Source: Streptomyces sp. NBC_00370
GTDB lineage: Bacteria > Actinomycetota > Actinomycetes > Streptomycetales > Streptomycetaceae
DNA: 64,000 nucleotides
Assembly (NCBI RefSeq): GCF_036084755.1
Contig: NZ_CP107968.1
Location: 5,294,501 to 5,358,500 of the forward strand
Direction of reading: 5' to 3'
The translations under genes were made by a program, and so were the position numbers. Below the pieces are notes generated by a model that saw only the letters and a list, made by a program, of their open reading frames with translations, ran no database searches and was not told where the DNA came from. Positions within the stretch are counted from its first letter, which is position 1. Every line of letters begins with the position of its first letter. Of this stretch, positions 59,934 to 64,000 are shown piece by piece.

Positions 59934-60109
59934 GCCTGTCTGACAAATGGCGCCGTCCGCCCTCAGGGCGGGGCTTGCGGCGTCTGGTGCGGGTGATCGC
60001 AAGGCGGAGGCTCGTCCTCGTACTGGACGTACTTGAACGAGCCGACAACGCGGCGAGCGTGCGTGCCAGGCGTCGGAAGCCAGGCGGGATGTGTCAGACA
60101 GGCCCTAGG
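59928..60109. repeat. 182-bp MITE-like element with 18-bp perfect inverted arms
   Basis: Perfect inverted terminal arms CCTAGGGCCTGTCTGACA (59928-59945) and their complement (60092-60109) enclose about 146 bp. The element adjoins and shares CCTAGG with the preceding one. It has no transposase ORF. I recall similar GGGCCTGTCTGACA-flanked sequences in Streptomyces genomes, but that needs a search. Together the two elements fill most of the 343-bp gap between the MocR-type and VOC genes. Confidence 0.68.
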
Positions 60110-60193
60110 GTGGTCGGACGGCATCGCGTGCCGGTCACCGACCGGGTGAGGCATGGAGGTGTCCGTGAGTTTGCCTTACGGAGGCATTCCACC

Positions 60194-60586
60194 GTGTCGA
60201 TCCAGTTGAACCACACCATCGTCCACGCCCGGGACAACCGGGCCTCCGCCGAATTCCTGGCGGGCATCCTCGGCCTGACGGCCGGGGACACCTGGGGTCC
60301 GTTCGTCCCCCTCGAACTCAGCAACGGCGTCACCCTGGACTTCGCGACCGTCCCGGCCGAGTCCATCGTCATGCAGCACTACGCGTTCCTCGTCACGGAG
60401 CGGGAGTTCGACGGGATCTTCCGGCGGATCCAGGACGCCGGGCTCACGTACTACGCCGATCCGCACATGAAGCAGCCCGGCGAGATCAACCATCACGACG
60501 GCGGCCGGGGCGTGTACTTCCTCGACCCGGCGGGCCACGGCATGGAAGCCATCACCCGCCCGTACGGCAGCGGCCCGGTGAGCTGA
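60194..60586 (+). CDS. VOC (glyoxalase-fold) family protein
   Basis: A 130-residue protein of the vicinal-oxygen-chelate family: SIQLNHTIVHARDNRASAEFLAGILG at the start, a second beta-alpha half VMQHYAFLVTEREFDGIFRRI, and DGGRGVYFLDPAGHGMEAITRPYG at the end, with His/Glu positions typical of metal sites. Role unknown; fosfomycin or bleomycin resistance-like and dioxygenase-like members exist. GTG 60194 follows GGAGG by about 10 nt. Confidence 0.78.
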   Translation: MSIQLNHTIVHARDNRASAEFLAGILGLTAGDTWGPFVPLELSNGVTLDFATVPAESIVMQHYAFLVTEREFDGIFRRIQDAGLTYYADPHMKQPGEINHHDGGRGVYFLDPAGHGMEAITRPYGSGPVS

Positions 60587-60593
60587 ACCGCCG

Positions 60594-60622
60594 CCCCGCC
60601 CCCGGCTCGCCCGGGGGCGGGG
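60594..60622. terminator. Bidirectional terminator
   Basis: CCCCGCCCCCGG / CCGGGGGCGGGG arms with a 5-nt loop lie between the convergent VOC and rocD genes, 8 bp past the VOC stop codon. Confidence 0.78.
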
Positions 60623-60636
60623 TGCCGGTCCGGGGC

Positions 60637-61842
60637 CTACTCGCTGAGCACACCGCGCAGTTGGTCCAGGCCCCAGTCCAGGTCCTCCTTGCTGATCACC
60701 AGCGGCGGGGCGATCCGGATGGTGGAGCCGTGCGTGTCCTTCACCAGCACACCGCGCTCCATCAGCCGCTCGGAGATCTGCCGGCCCGTGCCGCGCGACG
60801 GTACGACGTCGACCCCGGCCCACAGGCCACGGCCGCGCACCGCGTCGACGGCGCCGCCGCCCACCAACAGCCCCAGCTCGTGGTGGAGATGGTCGCCCAG
60901 CTCAGCGGCGCGCTGCTGGAACTCCCCGGTCCGCAGCATCGCGATGACCTCCAGTGCCACCGCGCAGGCCAGCGGATTGCCGCCGAAGGTCGAGCCGTGC
61001 TCCCCGGGCCGGAAGACCCCGAGCACCTCGGCGGACGACACCACGGCGGAGACGGGGACCACCCCGCCGCCCAGCGCCTTGCCGAGCAGGTACATGTCCG
61101 GCACGACGCCCTCGTGCTCGCAGGCGAAGGTCTTCCCCGTCCTGCCGAGCCCCGACTGGATCTCGTCCGCGACGAAGAGCACGTTGCGCGCGCGGGTCAG
61201 CTCCCGTACCCCGGCGAGATAGCCGGCGGGCGGGACCAGCACCCCGGCCTCGCCCTGGATCGGCTCCAGCAGCACGGCGACGGTGTTGTCGGTCACCGCC
61301 GCTTCGAGCGCGGCCAGATCGCCGTACGGCACGATCTCGAACCCCGGGGTGTACGGGCCGTAGTCCGCCCGCGCCTCCGGGTCCGTGGAGAAGCTGATGA
61401 CCGTGGTCGTACGGCCGTGGAAGTTGTCGGCGGCGACGACGATCTTCGCCTGGTTGTCCGGCACGCCCTTGACGCGGTACCCCCACTTCCTGGCGGTCTT
61501 CACCGCCGTCTCCACCGCCTCGGCCCCGGTGTTCATCGGCAGCACCATCTCCATGCCGCACAACTCGGACAGCTGGGTGCAGAATTCGGCGAACCGGTCG
61601 TGGTGGAAGGCCCGCGAGGTGAGCGTCACCCGCTCCAACTGCGCCTTGGCAGCGTCGATGAGCCGGCGGTTGCCGTGGCCGAAGTTGAGCGCGGAATACC
61701 CGGCGAGCATGTCGAGGAAGCGGCGCCCCTCGACATCGGTCATCCAGGCCCCCTCGGCCGAAGCGACGACGACGGGCAGCGGGTGGTAGTTGTGCGCACT
61801 GTGGGCCTCCGCCGAGGCGATGGCGCTCTCCGTTGTCGACAC
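60637..61842 (-). CDS. rocD: Ornithine aminotransferase
   Basis: A 401-residue class-III PLP aminotransferase that turns ornithine and 2-oxoglutarate into glutamate semialdehyde and glutamate, linking arginine breakdown to proline and glutamate. Visible are NYHPLPVV, MNTGAEAVETAVKTARKWG, LLEPIQGEAGV, VADEIQSGLGRTG and the PLP-lysine in LLGKALGGGVVP. GTG 61842 follows GGAGA. It is divergent from glyA. Confidence 0.93.
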   Translation of the reverse strand: MSTTESAIASAEAHSAHNYHPLPVVVASAEGAWMTDVEGRRFLDMLAGYSALNFGHGNRRLIDAAKAQLERVTLTSRAFHHDRFAEFCTQLSELCGMEMVLPMNTGAEAVETAVKTARKWGYRVKGVPDNQAKIVVAADNFHGRTTTVISFSTDPEARADYGPYTPGFEIVPYGDLAALEAAVTDNTVAVLLEPIQGEAGVLVPPAGYLAGVRELTRARNVLFVADEIQSGLGRTGKTFACEHEGVVPDMYLLGKALGGGVVPVSAVVSSAEVLGVFRPGEHGSTFGGNPLACAVALEVIAMLRTGEFQQRAAELGDHLHHELGLLVGGGAVDAVRGRGLWAGVDVVPSRGTGRQISERLMERGVLVKDTHGSTIRIAPPLVISKEDLDWGLDQLRGVLSE

Positions 61843-61964
61843 ACGTTCTCCGTTCGATCGGGACAAGGTGTCCTGCGTGGGCGGGTACCTACCCCAGTTT
61901 CTCTCGCCGCAGGGCCGTACGGAGAAGAAACCCCACCGTCCCCATGATCGGGCGACAAATCCCT

Positions 61965-61970
61965 TACGCT
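61965..61970 (+). promoter_or_regulatory. Possible -10 element of the glyA leader
   Basis: TACGCT fits TANNNT; transcription starting about 7 nt later would begin at the 5' side of the riboswitch (near 61975). Confidence 0.45.
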
Positions 61971-61974
61971 GGCC

Positions 61975-62056
61975 GGGCACGGCGACTGGCGAGCGCGGAA
62001 CGGACCGCGGGGGAGCCGTGCCAGCAGGACCGCACGAGGCGCCGCCCGCCTGGGCG
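61975..62056 (+). ncRNA. ZTP riboswitch (pfl motif) upstream of glyA
   Basis: The pfl aptamer features are in order: the P1 stem GGCACGG (5' side near 61976) pairing with CCGTGCC (62016-62022), the conserved GACTGGCGA after it, a variable hairpin, GGGGGAGCCGTGCC, and the 3' conserved CCGCCTGGGC (62046-62055). ZTP riboswitches sense the purine-pathway alarmone ZTP when 10-formyl-THF is short, and usually switch on folate and one-carbon genes such as glyA. Placement and motif fit closely. Confidence 0.85.
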
Positions 62057-62057
62057 C

Positions 62058-62098
62058 CCCGGGACCACGACCGAGCAGCACCGAGTCGTCCCGGGAGG
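62058..62098 (+). promoter_or_regulatory. Ribosome-binding-site hairpin (expression platform)
   Basis: CCCGGGAC (62058-62065) pairs with GTCCCGGG (62088-62095), whose last bases run into the glyA Shine-Dalgarno GGGAGG (62093-62098). The hairpin starts 2 nt after the aptamer, so ligand binding could free the ribosome-binding site. Translational control is inferred. Confidence 0.6.
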
Positions 62099-62103
62099 AC
62101 GCC

Positions 62104-63372
62104 ATGACCCTGCCCCCGCACCACCCCGCCCTGTCCGCCGCCGACCCCGAACTGGCCGCGCTGGTCGGCGCGGAGGAGCGGCTCCAGGCCGAGACGCTCC
62201 GGCTGATCGCCAGCGAGAACTACGTCTCCGCCGCCGTGCTCGAAGCGTCCGGGACCGTCCTGCAGAACAAGTACAGCGAGGGGTACCCCGGCCGCCGCTA
62301 CTACGAGGGCCAGCAGGTCATCGACCAGGTCGAACGGCTCGCCGTGGCCCGCGCCAAGGCCCTGTTCGGCGTCGAGCACGCCAACGTCCAGCCCTACTCG
62401 GGGTCCCCGGCCAACCTCGCCGTCTATCTCGCGTTCGCCGAGCCCGGCGACACCGTCATGGGGATGGCGCTGCCCATGGGCGGCCATCTCACCCACGGCT
62501 GGGGCGTCTCGGCCACCGGCACCTGGTTCCGGGGCGTCCAGTACGGGGTGCGCGCCGACACCGGCCGGATCGACTTCGACGAGGTGCGTGACCTGGCGCT
62601 CAAGGAGCGCCCGAAGGTCATCTTCTGCGGCGGTACGGCCATCCCGCGCACCATCGACTTCGCGGCCTTCGGCGAGATCGCGCGGGAGTGCGGCGCCGTG
62701 CTCGTCGCCGACGTCGCCCATATCGCCGGGCTGATCGTCGGCGGCGCCCATCCCTCGCCCGTGCCGTACGCGGACGTGATCTCCACGACCACCCACAAGA
62801 CCCTGCGCGGCCCGCGCGGCGCGATGCTGATGTCGCGCGCGTCCCACGCGAAGGCCATCGACAAGGCCGTCTTCCCCGGCCTCCAGGGCGGCCCGCACAA
62901 CCAGACCACCGCCGCCATCGCCGTCGCCCTCCACGAGGCCGCCCGGCCGTCCTTCCCCGAGTACGCCCGGTCCGTCGTCGCCAACGCCAAGGCCCTCGCG
63001 GAGGCGCTGCTGGAGCGCGGCTTCGACCTGGTCTCCGGCGGCACCGACAACCACCTGATCCTGATGGACCTCACCCCCAAGAACGTCCCGGGCAAACTCG
63101 CGGCCAAGGCCCTCGACCGCGCCGGCCTCGTCGTCAACCACAACGCCGTCCCGTACGACCCGAGGAAGCCTTTCGACCCCTCGGGCCTGCGCATCGGCAC
63201 CCCGTCCCTCACCTCACGCGGCCTGGGTACGCGGCACATGCCCACGGTGGCCGACTGGATCGACCGCGGCGTCACGGCGGCCGGCGCGGGCGACGAGGAC
63301 GCCCTGGCCAAGATCCGCACCGAGGTGGCCGACCTCATGACGGCATTCCCCGCCCCGGGCCTGCCCGTCTGA
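62104..63372 (+). CDS. glyA: Serine hydroxymethyltransferase
   Basis: A 422-residue PLP enzyme that moves the serine hydroxymethyl carbon to tetrahydrofolate, making glycine and 5,10-methylene-THF. It has ASENYVSAAVLEASG, YSEGYPGRRYYEG, DVAHIAGLIVGG, the PLP-lysine in STTTHKTLRGPRG, and GLRIGTPSLTSRGLG. From memory, some Streptomyces carry a second glyA of this type. ATG 62104 follows GGGAGGACGCC. Its 5' leader holds a ZTP riboswitch. Confidence 0.96.
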   Translation: MTLPPHHPALSAADPELAALVGAEERLQAETLRLIASENYVSAAVLEASGTVLQNKYSEGYPGRRYYEGQQVIDQVERLAVARAKALFGVEHANVQPYSGSPANLAVYLAFAEPGDTVMGMALPMGGHLTHGWGVSATGTWFRGVQYGVRADTGRIDFDEVRDLALKERPKVIFCGGTAIPRTIDFAAFGEIARECGAVLVADVAHIAGLIVGGAHPSPVPYADVISTTTHKTLRGPRGAMLMSRASHAKAIDKAVFPGLQGGPHNQTTAAIAVALHEAARPSFPEYARSVVANAKALAEALLERGFDLVSGGTDNHLILMDLTPKNVPGKLAAKALDRAGLVVNHNAVPYDPRKPFDPSGLRIGTPSLTSRGLGTRHMPTVADWIDRGVTAAGAGDEDALAKIRTEVADLMTAFPAPGLPV

Positions 63373-63422
63373 CCGGACAACCCCGACCCGAGCTGTCCGC
63401 CGTACCTGAGAGAATGGTGAAC

Positions 63423-64000
63423 ATGCCCTCTGACCGTCCCCGCGCGCTCTCCGGTATCCAGCCCACCGCAGGTTCGTTCCATCTCGGGAACTACCTCGGG
63501 GCGATCCGCCAGTATGTGGCGCTGCAAGAATCCCACGACGCCTTCTACATGGTCGTCGACCTGCACGCGATCACGGTTCCGCAGGTCCCCGCCGAGCTGC
63601 GGGCCAATACCCGGCTCGCCGTCGCCCAGCTGCTCGCCGCCGGGCTCGATCCGGCGCGGTGCACGCTGTTCGTGCAGAGCCATGTGCCCGAGCACGCCCA
63701 GCTCGGCTGGGTGATGAACTGTCTCACCGGCTTCGGCGAGGCGTCCCGGATGACGCAGTTCAAGGACAAGTCGGCCAAGCAGGGTGCCGACCGTTCCACC
63801 GTGGGGCTCTTCACGTACCCGATCCTGCAGGTCGCCGACATCCTGCTGTACCAGGCCGACGCCGTGCCCGTCGGTGAGGACCAGCGGCAGCACGTCGAGC
63901 TGACCCGCGATCTCGCCGAGCGCTTCAACACCCGCTTCGGTCCGACGTTCACGGTGCCCGCGCCGTACATCGTCAAGGAGGTCGGGAAGGTCTACGACCT
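63423..64000 (+). CDS. trpS: Tryptophanyl-tRNA synthetase, 5' part
   Basis: The first 192 residues of a class I tryptophanyl-tRNA synthetase, cut by the window edge. It has LSGIQPTAGSFHLGNYLGA with the HIGH-like FHLGN, VDLHAITVPQ, and VADILLYQADAVPVGEDQRQHVELTRDLAERFN. The KMSKS loop is beyond the window. ATG 63423 (MPSDRPRALS) is favoured; an in-frame ATG at 63414 is possible. It follows glyA by 50 bp, perhaps in the same unit. Confidence 0.93.
   Translation, partial: MPSDRPRALSGIQPTAGSFHLGNYLGAIRQYVALQESHDAFYMVVDLHAITVPQVPAELRANTRLAVAQLLAAGLDPARCTLFVQSHVPEHAQLGWVMNCLTGFGEASRMTQFKDKSAKQGADRSTVGLFTYPILQVADILLYQADAVPVGEDQRQHVELTRDLAERFNTRFGPTFTVPAPYIVKEVGKVYD

Noticed and set aside
61843..63141. 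Upstream extension of the rocD frame through glyA (834 residues in all)
   Set aside because: The real rocD starts at GTG 61842 with a ribosome-binding site; the extension is antisense to glyA and its riboswitch.
1..64000. CRISPR arrays, tRNA or rRNA genes, insertion sequences, integrases
   Set aside because: No regular spaced repeats, cloverleaf-type sequences, transposase motifs or attachment sites were found.

Overview
The window is a 64 kb piece of a high-GC actinomycete chromosome, almost certainly Streptomyces. GTG starts are common, third codon positions are G/C-rich, and many short overlapping operons are translationally coupled. The gene content (paired membrane Ser/Thr kinases, PspC kinase/regulator pair, NlpC/P60 hydrolases around pcrA, icmB, sucCD, purNH, folD, mdh, a glyA copy and trpS) matches, from memory, the arrangement of the conserved Streptomyces core chromosome. 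No rRNA, tRNA, CRISPR array, transposase or integrase was seen. The left edge is intergenic; the right edge cuts trpS.

Layout. 0.1-7.2 kb: two tandem membrane Ser/Thr kinases, an NADP-type succinate-semialdehyde dehydrogenase and a GMC flavoprotein with a CxxCxxCxxxC motif. 7.2-10.4 kb: aroQ chorismate mutase preceded by a short Phe/Tyr leader peptide and a terminator hairpin, then guaA and a cupin. 10.5-16.3 kb: membrane proteins and two divergent PspC-domain genes around a perfect 15-bp inverted repeat, one of them a sensor kinase followed by its LuxR regulator. 16.3-24.7 kb: envelope genes (two NlpC/P60 hydrolases, pcrA helicase, M23 peptidase, lipase). 24.9-25.4 kb: icmB. 25.4-33.7 kb: an eight-gene, one-direction accessory cassette containing an I36-like secreted protein, a lipoprotein, a MacAB-like exporter, a large signal-less cell-wall-hydrolase-like protein, a small membrane protein and a Tat-exported M15-like protein without its zinc ligands. 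34-41.8 kb: a five-gene MoxR/VWA/DUF5682/SWIM/DUF5691 island. 42-55.6 kb: core metabolism (sucCD, purNH, folD, mdh) with membrane and regulatory genes between. 55.7-60.6 kb: small regulators and enzymes, and two adjoining inverted-repeat elements. 60.6-64 kb: rocD, glyA under a ZTP (pfl) riboswitch, and the start of trpS.

How it works together. Most of the window is housekeeping: purine and one-carbon metabolism (guaA, purN, purH, folD, glyA), the TCA cycle (sucCD, mdh) and cell-wall remodelling. The most interesting parts are the accessory cassette at 25.4-33.7 kb, the MoxR/VWA island of unestablished function, the probable attenuator in front of chorismate mutase, and a recurring pattern of short tandem duplications lying across stop codons.
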